DNA from: CAWGUU01 sp963825765
Lineage (GTDB): Bacteria; Actinomycetota; Acidimicrobiia; Acidimicrobiales; AC-14
Direction of reading: 5' to 3'
DNA: 64,000 bases
Assembly: GCA_963825765.1 (NCBI GenBank)
Contig: CAWGUU010000003.1
Coordinates: 186,001 to 250,000, forward strand
Notes under the pieces: generated by a model
What the model saw: the letters and a program-made list of their open reading frames with translations, nothing else
Databases searched by the model: none
Told to the model about the DNA's origin: nothing
Translations under genes and position numbers: made by a program
In this document: one piece after another, positions 20,101 through 27,412 of the stretch
Layout: each line of letters opens with the position of its first letter
Numbering within the stretch: position 1 is the first letter of the stretch

Positions 20101-20204
20101 CCCGCGGCCGGGCGGGCGACGAGGTCGTCGACGAGGCGATCGCCGCCGGCCGGCGGCTCACCTACGCTCAGGTGCTCGAGCAGGTGCGGGCCGACCCGGC
20201 CTGA
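17181..20204 (+). CDS. AfsR/SARP-type regulator with BTAD, STAND ATPase and TPR domains
   Basis: 1,007-aa transcription factor. Residues ~8-95 form an OmpR-like winged helix (FGLLGPLLVEAAGRRVELSG; RLIDDLWAGQPTPGATATLQ). Residues ~100-250 are the bacterial transcriptional activator domain (VLRFERLVGAARA; ALYRCGRQAEALRTYQTLRR). The NB-ARC-like ATPase starts near 290 with RFVGRARELQETRELL, Walker A GSSGSGKT near 320 and Walker B LLLLDNCEHL near 390. TPR-like repeats fill ~700-980. The family activates secondary-metabolism or stress genes; no biosynthetic cluster is nearby, so its target is unknown. Starts at GTG 17181 (or 17184). It is followed by a sigma factor gene 116 nt later, which could be a target. 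Confidence 0.9.
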   Translation: MVSTEPEERPTLAFGLLGPLLVEAAGRRVELSGSRTKALLAILLAHANSVVSADRLIDDLWAGQPTPGATATLQGYVSDLRRALTDALGQPAPVVTRRPGYLLRVEPDQLDVLRFERLVGAARASDRGQATARANLLRQALALWRGPALADFAGEDFARPIAARLEESRLWALEERVEAELGTGCHAELVTELGALAEEHPLRERLWGQLMLALYRCGRQAEALRTYQTLRRHLGEELAIDPSPALRRLEHAILTQDPSLEVETGPPSPVEPAAAPSAQVARPERPRHNLPVNLTRFVGRARELQETRELLSGTRLLTLAGSSGSGKTRLAKELVAADAAQWQDGVFFVDLSALYKPELVPAAVATSMGLTGPGADAQSLCEHIGDSQTLLLLDNCEHLVDACAELVESVLTSCPETTVLATSQEELRIASETVWRVPPLSLPGAAGAPQPEQFLASEAVQLFLDRASSPELAEDPSALEAIAHICRRLDGIPLAIELAASLVTVLPLEEIVRRLDDRLALLTRTHRRAISRHRTLRAAIDWSYELLEPSERELFERLSVFVGQFGLEAAQAAAGEGDFLADLSALVSKSMVATVPGPGGSRRYQLLDSLRLYALERLRAADREDDARRRHAAYYGSFAVAADAQLHGPNGVDSSMRVITELPNIRAALEWSFTEGDIEAGVRLAGALRSSYFGRMGQLVQVRAWIELALGMGERLSLPLRLKALTAATTLASTEGDYRWGSTVGDEAVALAEELDDPHELAFALLGRGAIAVFEGRAGQAVGLLERSLAYCEEIGDAWTKASALTFLGIAARRSGDSHLARSQLLEALTIFRGLHDEYSEVSPLVQLALVAQQLGDLDEAIRSCSEGIELSRRLGDRQMIHGALCIGGLLELARGQPERARELLLGSLRAGRGLEHHLFVALAVEGFAVLAQLERRDADGARLWGYADELRLARAMPMVGDRLARWERLLAQARGRAGDEVVDEAIAAGRRLTYAQVLEQVRADPA

Positions 20205-20320
20205 GCTCGGTCACCCAGCGGCGCGCCCAGCGGATCCCAAGGATCGGCCCAGCGCCGCCGCGGACGATGCGGTCGAACCACATGCGACACCCCGCATGTG
20301 CCCGTCGAAGGGACCGCACG

Positions 20321-20950
20321 ATGCCCGCCACAGGTCTTCTCCCGCAGCCCGCCCACCAGGACAGCTCCCCGCCGCCGGCTGACCGCGCCGACGCCCAGCT
20401 GGAAACCGCCCGCCTCGTCGAGGGTGCCGCCCGCTCCGACAGCAGCTCGTGGGAGGCGCTGGTGGAGCGTCACGGGAGGATGGTGGCGGCGATCGCCAGG
20501 GGCCATGGGCTCGCCGACGCCGATGTCGCCGACGTCACCCAGACCGTGTGGCTGCGGCTGCTCGAGCACATCGACAGGATCCGTCACCCTGAGCGGGTCG
20601 GGGGCTGGCTGGCCACGACCACCCGCAACGAGTGCCTGCGGTTCTGGCGCCAGCGCAACAAGGTCACCCTGCTGGCCGACCCTGGCCTCCTCGACCTCAT
20701 GGTCGACGAGTCCGAGCCCGAGCCCCGCGTGGAGACCCAAGACCGTGACGTCCAGCTGCGCTCCGCCGTGGCTACGCTCCCCACCCACCAGCAGGCGATC
20801 CTCGGCAAGCTCATGTCGGACCCCGCCCCCAGCTACCTCCAGGTGGCGAAGGAGCTCGACATCCCCGTGGGCTCGATCGGGCCCAACCGCCAGCGCTGCC
20901 TGCGCGCCCTCCACGGCAAGTGCGTGAGCATGAGCATCGGGATCGCCTAG
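20321..20950 (+). CDS. ECF-like RNA polymerase sigma-70 family factor
   Basis: 209 aa with sigma region 2 (SWEALVERHGRMVAAIARGH; DADVADVTQTVWLRLLEHID) and region 4 (LRSAVATLPTHQQAILGKLM; YLQVAKELDIPVGSIGPNRQ). The DVTQTVW form of DxxQxxF and the GSIGPNRQRCLRAL helix place it with actinobacterial ECF sigma factors that work without a recognisable anti-sigma neighbour. ATG 20321 follows AAGGGA; ATG 20283 upstream is possible but adds an Arg/Cys-rich stretch. No anti-sigma gene is adjacent. Confidence 0.88.
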   Translation: MPATGLLPQPAHQDSSPPPADRADAQLETARLVEGAARSDSSSWEALVERHGRMVAAIARGHGLADADVADVTQTVWLRLLEHIDRIRHPERVGGWLATTTRNECLRFWRQRNKVTLLADPGLLDLMVDESEPEPRVETQDRDVQLRSAVATLPTHQQAILGKLMSDPAPSYLQVAKELDIPVGSIGPNRQRCLRALHGKCVSMSIGIA

Positions 20951-21006
20951 GCCCGTGACCGACGGGGCGCGCCCGCCCGGGTGCCCGGCGGTACGGTGTC
21001 GGGACT

Positions 21007-22359
21007 GTGCGGAACGCCCCGGCGCCCTCCAGTCCGCCGCCGAAGAGCATCCCCCGGCGGGACCGACCCCGCGAGCCGCGCCCCAAGCCGCCACCCGAGC
21101 TGACGGTCGATGGCGCCGAGGCCGAGCTGCTCGGCGTGACCAGGGTCACCGCCGCCTTCCCCACCCGACCGCGGATCGTCTCCACCGCCCACGGCCCCCT
21201 GCGGCACGTCCTGCTGTGGTACCCGCCCCACGACCCGCGCGGGCCGTTCTTGTTCAGGGCCGCGTACGGCGACCTGCTCCGCACCCTGCCCGCGTCCACC
21301 GAGGTCACCGTCGTCTGTCACCCCGACGTGGCCGACGAGCTGGAGGCGTTGGTGGAGGCGTCCCGGGCCCCCGCCGCAACCACCCGGATCGTCCTCACCC
21401 CGCCGTCGGTCGGGTTCACGGTGTGGGCCGAGGACGCCTTCGTGGTGGTCGACGACGTGGGCTCGAATCCGCCGGTCACCTACCTGCTGGAGCCGGAGCG
21501 CTTCCCGCGGGCCGGCGACTTCGCACTGGCGGAGCTGGTGGCCACGGCCACGCCGCTGGAGACGACCCAGAGCCCCCTGATCTTCCAGGGCGGCAACGTG
21601 CTCATCGGCGACGACTTCGTGCTCGTCGGCGTCGACTACCTCGACGACAGCATCCGGGCGGTGGAGGAGGGCGGCGCGGTCGAGGGGTACCCGTTCGACG
21701 GGACGGCCCAGGAGAAGCGGCGGTTCGTGGCCAACCTGTTCCGGCAGTCGTTCGACCCTGCCCGCCAGGTGCACTTCCTCGCCTCGACCCCGCGGAACCG
21801 CCCGACGAACCAGTTCGTCGTGCTCGACGGCGAGCGGTTGCTCGACGACGTCGAGGCCGGCAGGGGCGCCCGCCAGCCGATCTTCCACATCGACATGTTC
21901 GTGACGCTGGCCGGGCGGGGGGCCGACGGTCGCTACCGCCTGCTCGTCGGCGATCCCGTCCTGGCCGATCGGCTCCTCGGGTGGGACTCGGTCCCGCACG
22001 ATCTACGCACCGAGTACGACGAGATCGCCGCCCAGCTTGCCCGGCTGGGATTCGACGTGACCCGCACGCCCCTGCCCTACGTCTCTGTCGTGGAGTCCGA
22101 GGCCCGGGTGCGCACCTGGTACCACGCCACCACGAACAACTGCCTGGTCGTTGTCGACGGCACCGCCACACAGGTGTCGCGCCGGGTGTGGCTCCCGACC
22201 TACGGCCACGCGCCGTTCGACGAGCTGGCGGCCACCGACGCCGACCACCGCCGGCGGTGGGAGTCGATGGGCTTCGCCGTCACCCAGCTAGGCGACTTCC
22301 ATGCCTTCGCCATGCGCATGGGCGCGCTCCACTGCATCAAGAAGTACCTGGCCCGCTGA
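21007..22359 (+). CDS. Agmatine/peptidylarginine deiminase-like pentein protein
   Basis: 450-aa pentein-fold protein. Family marks: VGFTVWAEDAFVVVDDV (guanidine-binding acidic region), FQGGNVLIGDDFVLVGVDYL, HIDMFVTLAG with the catalytic-type His, and GALHCIKKYLAR with the C-terminal nucleophilic Cys (about residue 444). These match the agmatine deiminase/PAD superfamily, but it is longer than agmatine deiminases and has a Pro-rich N-terminus, so the substrate is open. It is the second pentein in the window, unrelated in sequence to the dihydrolase at 7156. Starts at GTG 21007. Confidence 0.75.
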   Translation: MRNAPAPSSPPPKSIPRRDRPREPRPKPPPELTVDGAEAELLGVTRVTAAFPTRPRIVSTAHGPLRHVLLWYPPHDPRGPFLFRAAYGDLLRTLPASTEVTVVCHPDVADELEALVEASRAPAATTRIVLTPPSVGFTVWAEDAFVVVDDVGSNPPVTYLLEPERFPRAGDFALAELVATATPLETTQSPLIFQGGNVLIGDDFVLVGVDYLDDSIRAVEEGGAVEGYPFDGTAQEKRRFVANLFRQSFDPARQVHFLASTPRNRPTNQFVVLDGERLLDDVEAGRGARQPIFHIDMFVTLAGRGADGRYRLLVGDPVLADRLLGWDSVPHDLRTEYDEIAAQLARLGFDVTRTPLPYVSVVESEARVRTWYHATTNNCLVVVDGTATQVSRRVWLPTYGHAPFDELAATDADHRRRWESMGFAVTQLGDFHAFAMRMGALHCIKKYLAR

Positions 22360-22390
22360 CCTGGCCCGCCGAGGAGGGCACAATGAGGCC

Positions 22391-22735
22391 ATGGCGATCA
22401 CCGGTGCCCATGTCCTGCTCTACTCGTCCGAACCCGACGCCCTCCGCGCCGTCATGGCCGACGTCTTCGACTGGAAGCACGTGGATGGCGGCGGCGGCTG
22501 GCTGATCTTCAACCTCCCCCCGGCCGAGATCGCGGTCCACCCCGCGGAGGCGCCCTCCCACCAGCTCACGCTGATGTGCGACGACCTCGACGCCACCCTC
22601 GCCGACCTCCGGGCGAAGGGCATCGAGGTGAAGGGCGAGCCCGAGGACGCCGGCTGGGGCATCACGTCGATCCTCGTGCTCCCCGGCGGCGTCGACGTGA
22701 TGATCTACCAGCCGCGGCACACCACGGCCATCTGA
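22391..22735 (+). CDS. VOC (glyoxalase/bleomycin resistance) family protein
   Basis: 114 aa, single-domain VOC fold: AITGAHVLLYSSEPDALRAV, then WLIFNLPPAEIAVHPAEAPS, HQLTLMCDDLDATLADLRAK and LVLPGGVDVMIYQPRH. Metal ligands cannot be assigned with certainty. ATG 22391 has a GAGGAGG-type ribosome site about 15-20 nt upstream. The stop codon is immediately followed by the first copy of the 24-bp hairpin repeat. Confidence 0.85.
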   Translation: MAITGAHVLLYSSEPDALRAVMADVFDWKHVDGGGGWLIFNLPPAEIAVHPAEAPSHQLTLMCDDLDATLADLRAKGIEVKGEPEDAGWGITSILVLPGGVDVMIYQPRHTTAI

Positions 22736-22757
22736 ACCGGTCACCCGCTGGCCGGTT
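22734..22757. repeat. 24-bp hairpin repeat, left copy
   Basis: Begins GAACCGGTCACCCGCTGG and ends CCGGTT; identical to the copy at 24660. It is an imperfect inverted repeat (AACCGGTCA / TGGCCGGTT, one mismatch). It overlaps the last two bases of the VOC stop codon. Either a terminator-like repeat or the left boundary of an inserted segment. Confidence 0.9.
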
Positions 22758-22787
22758 CGCAGACCCGTCTGACCTTCAAGGCACGAA

Positions 22788-23551
22788 TCAGGGCTGCCGG
22801 AACCGCTCGGCGACGTACTCGGAGAGCTCCGCGACCAAGTACGCGACCTGGACGATCACGCGATCAAGTGCAGTTGAACCCAGGTACACGTGCGAGTCGA
22901 TGCTTTCGATATCCAATACGACGGAAACGTCGTAGTGAGCAATGCCAGAAGTGTCTGCTGCAGCAGCAATGGCATCGACTACCGATATTTCCCGTTCACT
23001 GCTGGAGCCGACATCGAATCGTGCGACTGGTTCACCTAAGTACTGCTCGATATCGATGATCACTTGCGACGGATATTCTCTCACGATCGACGCACGCGAT
23101 ATTTCGATCTGTGTCTCCAGACCAGCCACTGGCGGTGGTGCAGAGCTGGGAATCGAAAATACTGGCAAGGCCAGGTCCCCGTATGCAGCGAGACGAAACA
23201 ACAAAGGATTCCATGTTGGTATCGTTCGCCCAGTAGACAAGGCCCCGCAACTGCGAAGCGAGCACGGGGACCATATGAAGCGAACCGCCCTCTGCTTGCC
23301 CAGCGAGGTCGCGCATCGTTATCGCGCCATCGTTAAGCTCTTGTACCTGTTCAGATTGAGTCTTGGAACGCCGAGCGCGCTGTTTGTCAACGAAAACCGC
23401 CTTGCCAGCAAACCGTCGGCGTCTCTCGGCGATCCAGACGGAGCACAGCTGATGGGCGCTCGGCTCATCAAAGCTCTTACCGGAGGCGGGCACAATCCGT
23501 TCCCTAAGGACTGCAGCGTCAGTTGTTTCTGACAGTAGCCTCAGCGGGTTC
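22788..23551 (-). pseudogene. Frameshifted gene of unknown function in low-GC patch
   Basis: Two overlapping minus-strand frames read like one protein. The upstream frame (about 23551 to 23200) gives RRRRFAGKAVFVDKQRARRS and DGAITMRDLAGQAEGGSLHM up to YWANDTNMES. The downstream frame (23240 to 22788) goes on with LLFRLAAYGDLALPVFSIPS, ASIVREYPSQVIIDIEQYLG, VDAIAAAADTSGIAHYDVSV and VAYLVAELSEYVAERF. The switch is at about 23195-23230, near ATGGAATCCTTTGTTG. No clean start codon is seen at the 5' end, which touches the stop of the 55-codon gene. An annotator may call only the 150-aa ORF 22788-23240. Base composition is clearly poorer in GC than the neighbours. I do not recognise the family. Confidence 0.5.
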
Positions 23552-23708
23552 CCACCTCCTCGATATGCCCGTCCGGGTATCCCTTCCACTCCATGATCGT
23601 CCCCTTGTTCCCAACCGGAATTTGAAGGAACGGCGTAGCCGCATTCATGGGCCACGGTGAGGGTAACCCGATCACCGCAAACCAGGTGAACGCGTCGTTG
23701 GCTGGCAC
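23541..23708 (-). CDS. Small protein of 55 aa, unknown function
   Basis: GTG 23708 has a strong ribosome site (CCTAGGAGG, 6 nt upstream). The product begins MPANDAFTWFAVIGLPSPWP and ends EWKGYPDGHIEEVGTR, with IPVGNKGTIMEWKGYPDGHI as a protein-like core. It lies directly upstream of the frameshifted gene on the same strand, so the two may have formed an operon. I do not recognise the family. Confidence 0.5.
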   Translation of the reverse strand: MPANDAFTWFAVIGLPSPWPMNAATPFLQIPVGNKGTIMEWKGYPDGHIEEVGTR

Positions 23709-24031
23709 GTCCTACCTCCTAGGGCCGACACGCGGACTGGCAGACACGCCTTCTCCTTGAAAGGATGTGTTCGCAGTGACACGGTTTGGCCCGCGCGTTG
23801 AAATTGCGTTTGGCATCGGTCTGAAGCATTCGTTCGGCGATAATGGCCGGCCGCGGCGAACACCTCGTACATCGGCGAGAGAACCGCTACCCCTCTTTGC
23901 AACCGAATCCCATAAGTGTAGTCTTAGCCAGCTGGTCACGGGTCGCGGCTCCCCGCAGACTTCCTCGGGTGTGAGCTGCCATGGGAGCGGACACGTATGC
24001 CGTCCGAGTGACGGTGGATGGAAGGCCCTAG
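23709..24031. other. 323-bp intergenic stretch in the low-GC patch
   Basis: No convincing gene. It holds the ribosome site of the 55-codon gene (minus strand) and, at the right end, a 16-codon frame (23981-24031, MGADTYAVRVTVDGRP) whose stop abuts the GTG of the HicA-like gene. That short peptide could be a leader or a relic; nothing more can be supported. Confidence 0.4.
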
Positions 24032-24589
24032 GTGGCGAGGCAGAGGCACCAGAACCCTGACTACGAGAAGCTGCTGCGCGAAGCTGAGCGGCACGGATGG
24101 AGGGTGGAGCGCGGGAAGGGCTACTTCAAGGCGCTGTGCCCCTGCTTCGAGAAGCACTGGATCTCCGTACCCCTCACGCCAAGTAGCCCTCGTACACTCA
24201 GGAACATCCGAAAGGCGTTCGAGCGCAAGCTGTTGGAAGGACAAGGCACCATGAAGATCGAGGTTTCCTTCACCGGCAGGCTGACGGTCGAGCCGGAGTA
24301 CCACGGCGAGGTCTTCGACACGGACGCCGAGGTCGAGCGGGTGCTCAGCGCCATGACTGCGGAACTCCTGAAACTGGTCGAGGACCCCGTCGTCACGGGC
24401 AGCCTTGCCACGGGTGCGGTCGAGGTCACAATGCTGGCCGAGGGACCCTCACTCGATGACGCCGTCTCGTTTGGGGCGAGCGCTCTGCGCAGCGCGCTGC
24501 ACTCCGCGGACTGTTACACGGAGGGCTGGAAGGTTACCCCGATGCGCGTCGAGTGGCTGACGAGCCACGCCGCCACCGTGGACGCCTAG
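24032..24589 (+). CDS. HicA-like protein fused in frame to a second small domain
   Basis: 185 aa. Residues 1-70 (NPDYEKLLREAERHGWRVER; HWISVPLTPSSPRTLRNIRK) follow the HicA-like double-stranded RNA-binding fold pattern of mRNA-interferase toxins, though the usual GSH-type catalytic His context is replaced by GKGYFKALCPCFEKHW. Residues 74-185 start MKIEVSFTGRLTVEPEY and look like a separate small protein. The inner ATG at 24251 has its own strong ribosome site (GGAAGGACAAGG), so this may be two genes whose separating stop codon was lost, or one frame with an internal start. The GTG at 24032 directly follows a stop codon. Whether it is a toxin is not established. Confidence 0.55.
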   Translation: MARQRHQNPDYEKLLREAERHGWRVERGKGYFKALCPCFEKHWISVPLTPSSPRTLRNIRKAFERKLLEGQGTMKIEVSFTGRLTVEPEYHGEVFDTDAEVERVLSAMTAELLKLVEDPVVTGSLATGAVEVTMLAEGPSLDDAVSFGASALRSALHSADCYTEGWKVTPMRVEWLTSHAATVDA

Positions 24590-24659
24590 CAGCCTCCTCA
24601 ACCTGGTCGCGGCCTGGGCCACCCTGGCCACTGCACTCCCCCGACCCCACGGAGCTCTG

Positions 24660-24683
24660 GAACCGGTCACCCGCTGGCCGGTT
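24660..24683. repeat. 24-bp hairpin repeat, right copy
   Basis: Exact second copy of the sequence at 22734, same orientation, 21 nt before the WYL regulator start. The two copies bracket 1.9 kb of lower-GC sequence. Confidence 0.9.
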
Positions 24684-24703
24684 TCGGCTGGCAGGATGCC
24701 GGT

Positions 24704-25678
24704 ATGCGGGCCGACCGCCTCGTCGCCATCCTGTTGATGCTGCAGTCCAAGGGCCAGGTCACCGCGGCCGAGGTGGCGGAGGAGCTCGAGGTCTCGGAGC
24801 GCACCGCCCGTCGCGATCTCGACGCCCTCGGGGTGGCCGGGCTGCCCATCTACTCGCTGCAGGGCCGCGGCGGCGGGTGGCGCCTGGCCGGCGGCGGCAA
24901 GACCGACCTGAGCGGCCTGAACGCGGCCGAGGCGCGGGCCCTGTTCCTGGTGGCGGGGCCGGCGGCGACGACGCCCGAGCTGAAGGCGGCGTTGCGCAAG
25001 CTGGTGCGGGCTCTGCCGGAGCCGATGCGCACCGGCGCCGAGGCCACGTCGGTGTCCATCGTCGTCGACCCGGACGGCTGGGAGGGCCCGAGCCGGAGCG
25101 CCCAACGCATCCCCGCCCATCTCGACGAGGTCCAGCGGGCCGTCGTCGAGGGCGAGCAGGTCACCCTCGGCTACGTCGCCCGGGACAGGACCGCCAGCAC
25201 CCGAGTCGTGCATCCCCTCGGCCTGGCCAGCAAGGGGTCCGTCTGGTACCTGGTGGCCGACACCGACGCCGGCCTGCGCACGTTCCGGGTCGACCGTGTG
25301 ACCTCGATCGACCCCACCGGCGAACCCGTCGTGCGGCCGGAGGGGTTCGAGCTGGCCGAGGCGTGGCGACTCATCACCGACGAGATCGACCAGAAGCGGG
25401 CGCCGGTCGTGGCTCACGCCCTCGCCCTCAACCCCCAGGTCGCCCGCTGGTGCCGGTCGACGTTCGGTACGCGGGTGCGTATCGGGCCCTCCGGGGACGA
25501 CGGCCGGGTGGAGGTCGAGCTGCGCGGCCACAGCGCCCGCTCCCTTGCCGCGGAGGTCGCCGGCTTCGGCACGTGGCTGGAGGTGGTCGACCCACCCGAG
25601 GTCCGCCGGCACCTCGCCGACCTGGGCCAGGAGCTGGCGGCGACCTACGCCGAACCACCGGACGGCGGGATCCCCTAG
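24704..25678 (+). CDS. WYL-domain transcriptional regulator
   Basis: 324 aa. Residues 1-60 form an HTH_11/DeoR-type helix-turn-helix (RADRLVAILLMLQSKGQVTA; LEVSERTARRDLDALGVAGL). The WYL domain spans about 135-205, with VVHPLGLASKGSVWYLVADT and RTFRVDRVTSI; the C-terminal WCX-like extension is the last ~90 residues. WYL proteins often respond to nucleic-acid or small-molecule ligands and several act in defence or DNA damage. Its target is unknown; YbdK follows 45 nt later on the same strand. Confidence 0.92.
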   Translation: MRADRLVAILLMLQSKGQVTAAEVAEELEVSERTARRDLDALGVAGLPIYSLQGRGGGWRLAGGGKTDLSGLNAAEARALFLVAGPAATTPELKAALRKLVRALPEPMRTGAEATSVSIVVDPDGWEGPSRSAQRIPAHLDEVQRAVVEGEQVTLGYVARDRTASTRVVHPLGLASKGSVWYLVADTDAGLRTFRVDRVTSIDPTGEPVVRPEGFELAEAWRLITDEIDQKRAPVVAHALALNPQVARWCRSTFGTRVRIGPSGDDGRVEVELRGHSARSLAAEVAGFGTWLEVVDPPEVRRHLADLGQELAATYAEPPDGGIP

Positions 25679-25723
25679 CCGGCCTGGATTCCCGTAGCCG
25701 AGGCCGGGGCAGGCTCCGGGTGC

Positions 25724-26842
25724 ATGACGACCGCCGACGACTTCACGCTGGGGGTGGAGGAGGAGTTCTTCCTCGTCGACCCCGCCACCCGCCGGTTGGT
25801 GCCGGCCGCCGCCGACGTCCTCCGCGGCGCACAGGCACGGGCCGGCAGCGAGGACGCCGTCCAGACCGAGCTGCTGCAGTCGCAGATCGAGACCGGCACC
25901 GCCGTCTGCCACACCCTCAAAGAGGTCCGGGCCGAGCTCGAGCGCCTGCGCGGGTCGGTCTCGGAGGCGGCGGCCGCCGCCGGGTACGCCATCGCCGCCG
26001 CCGCGAGCCACCCGTTCGCCTCGGAGGAGGGCAGCCCGGTCACGCCCAAGCCCGCCTATCTCCGCCTCGAGCACGACTACCGGCTGGTGACCCACGAGCA
26101 GCAGGTCTGCGGGTGCCACGTCCACGTCGGCATGGCCGATCCCGAGGTGGCGGTCCAGGTCATGAACGCAGCTCGGCCGTGGCTCTCGGTCCTCCTCGCC
26201 CTCAGCGCCAACTCCCCCTTCTGGAAGGGACGCGACACCGGGTACGCCAGCTTCCGCTCCGAGGTCTGGCAGCGGTGGCCAACCGCCGGCCCGTCCGGGT
26301 TCTTCTCGTCCCGGGCCGAGTACGACCAGCTCGTCCACGACCTGCTCATGGTGGAGGCGATCGACGACCCCGCCCGCATCTACTGGGACATCCGGCTGTC
26401 GGCCCGCTTCGACACGGTGGAGTTCCGGGTGGCCGACGCCAACCTCACCGTGGACGACACCGTGATGATCGCCGGGCTGGTTCGTGCCCTCGTCCGGACC
26501 TGCCACCGCCACGTCTCCGAGGGCGGACCCATGCCGGCGCCGCGGTCCGAGCTGGTGCGGGCGGCCAACTGGCGGGCCGCCCGCTACGGCCTCGAGGGCG
26601 CGCTCGTCGACCTGGCCACTAGCCGTTCCCGTCCCGCACGGGATGTGGTCCGGGCATTCCTCGAACTCCTGCGGCCGGCCCTCGACGAGGCCGGAGAGTG
26701 GGACGAGGTGGACACCGAGGTCCGCCGGGTGCTCGCCGAGGGCACGGGCGCGGCCCGGCAGCGGGACGCCTACCGCCGCCGGGGCCGACTGGAGGACGTC
26801 GTCGACTTCGTGCTGGCCCAGACCCGGCCCGCCGACCGGTAG
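25724..26842 (+). CDS. YbdK-type carboxylate-amine ligase (glutamate-cysteine ligase family 2)
   Basis: 372 aa, ATP-grasp-like GCS2 fold that forms gamma-glutamyl amide bonds; YbdK of E. coli has weak glutamate-cysteine ligase activity. Family marks: FTLGVEEEFFLVDPATRRLV, QSQIETGTAVC, VCGCHVHVGMADPEVAVQVM, LSANSPFWKGRDTGYASFRS and YWDIRLSARFDTVEFRVADA. ATG 25724. Alternative assignment is EgtA for ergothioneine, but no egtB/C/D is nearby. Confidence 0.9.
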   Translation: MTTADDFTLGVEEEFFLVDPATRRLVPAAADVLRGAQARAGSEDAVQTELLQSQIETGTAVCHTLKEVRAELERLRGSVSEAAAAAGYAIAAAASHPFASEEGSPVTPKPAYLRLEHDYRLVTHEQQVCGCHVHVGMADPEVAVQVMNAARPWLSVLLALSANSPFWKGRDTGYASFRSEVWQRWPTAGPSGFFSSRAEYDQLVHDLLMVEAIDDPARIYWDIRLSARFDTVEFRVADANLTVDDTVMIAGLVRALVRTCHRHVSEGGPMPAPRSELVRAANWRAARYGLEGALVDLATSRSRPARDVVRAFLELLRPALDEAGEWDEVDTEVRRVLAEGTGAARQRDAYRRRGRLEDVVDFVLAQTRPADR

Positions 26843-26881
26843 CGGCGACGCCCGGCGGTCGCGCCCGAATACCGTGGCGCC

Positions 26882-27412
26882 ATGGCCAAGACGTGGGTGT
26901 GCCTGCTCCGTGGGGTCAACGTGGGTGGCAAGAAGGTCGCCATGCAGGACCTCAGGGAGCTGATCGAGGGCCTCGGCCACGAGGACGTGGCCACGTACAT
27001 CCAGAGCGGCAACGTCGTCTTCCGGGCCAGGTCGGGCGGCGTCACGAAGCTCGCCGGCGACATCCAGAAGGCGATCAAGAAGGAGCTGGGACTGGACGTG
27101 AGCGTCCTCCTGCGATCACCTGACGAGCTGGGCGAGGTGACCGGCGGCAATCCGTTCCCGGGCGTCGAGGACAAGCTCCACGTCACGTTCCTCGACGCCA
27201 AACCTGCCGCGTCCAAGGTGGCGGCGGTCGATCAGGACGCCTACGCACCCGACGCGTTCGAGGTCGTCGGGCGGGAGGTCTACCTGCACTGCCCCGACGG
27301 CTACGGCCGTTCCAAGCTGATCAACTCGTTCTGGGAGAAGAAGCTGGGCGTGGCCGCCACCACCCGCAACTGGCGGACCGTGAACAAGCTGCTCGAGATG
27401 GCGAGTGACTGA
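26882..27412 (+). CDS. DUF1697 family protein
   Basis: 176 aa. KTWVCLLRGVNVGGKKVAMQ and ATYIQSGNVVF are the DUF1697 signature, and PDGYGRSKLINSFWEKKLGV with TTRNWRTVNKLLEM closes the fold. Function of the family is unknown. Its stop overlaps the GTG of the ABC ATPase gene, so it is the first gene of, or translationally coupled to, the osmoprotectant operon. Confidence 0.9.
   Translation: MAKTWVCLLRGVNVGGKKVAMQDLRELIEGLGHEDVATYIQSGNVVFRARSGGVTKLAGDIQKAIKKELGLDVSVLLRSPDELGEVTGGNPFPGVEDKLHVTFLDAKPAASKVAAVDQDAYAPDAFEVVGREVYLHCPDGYGRSKLINSFWEKKLGVAATTRNWRTVNKLLEMASD

Noticed and set aside
24449..26980. An 843-codon minus-strand frame opposite the WYL and YbdK genes
   Set aside because: Low-complexity translation without family features; the opposite strand has two clear genes with good starts.
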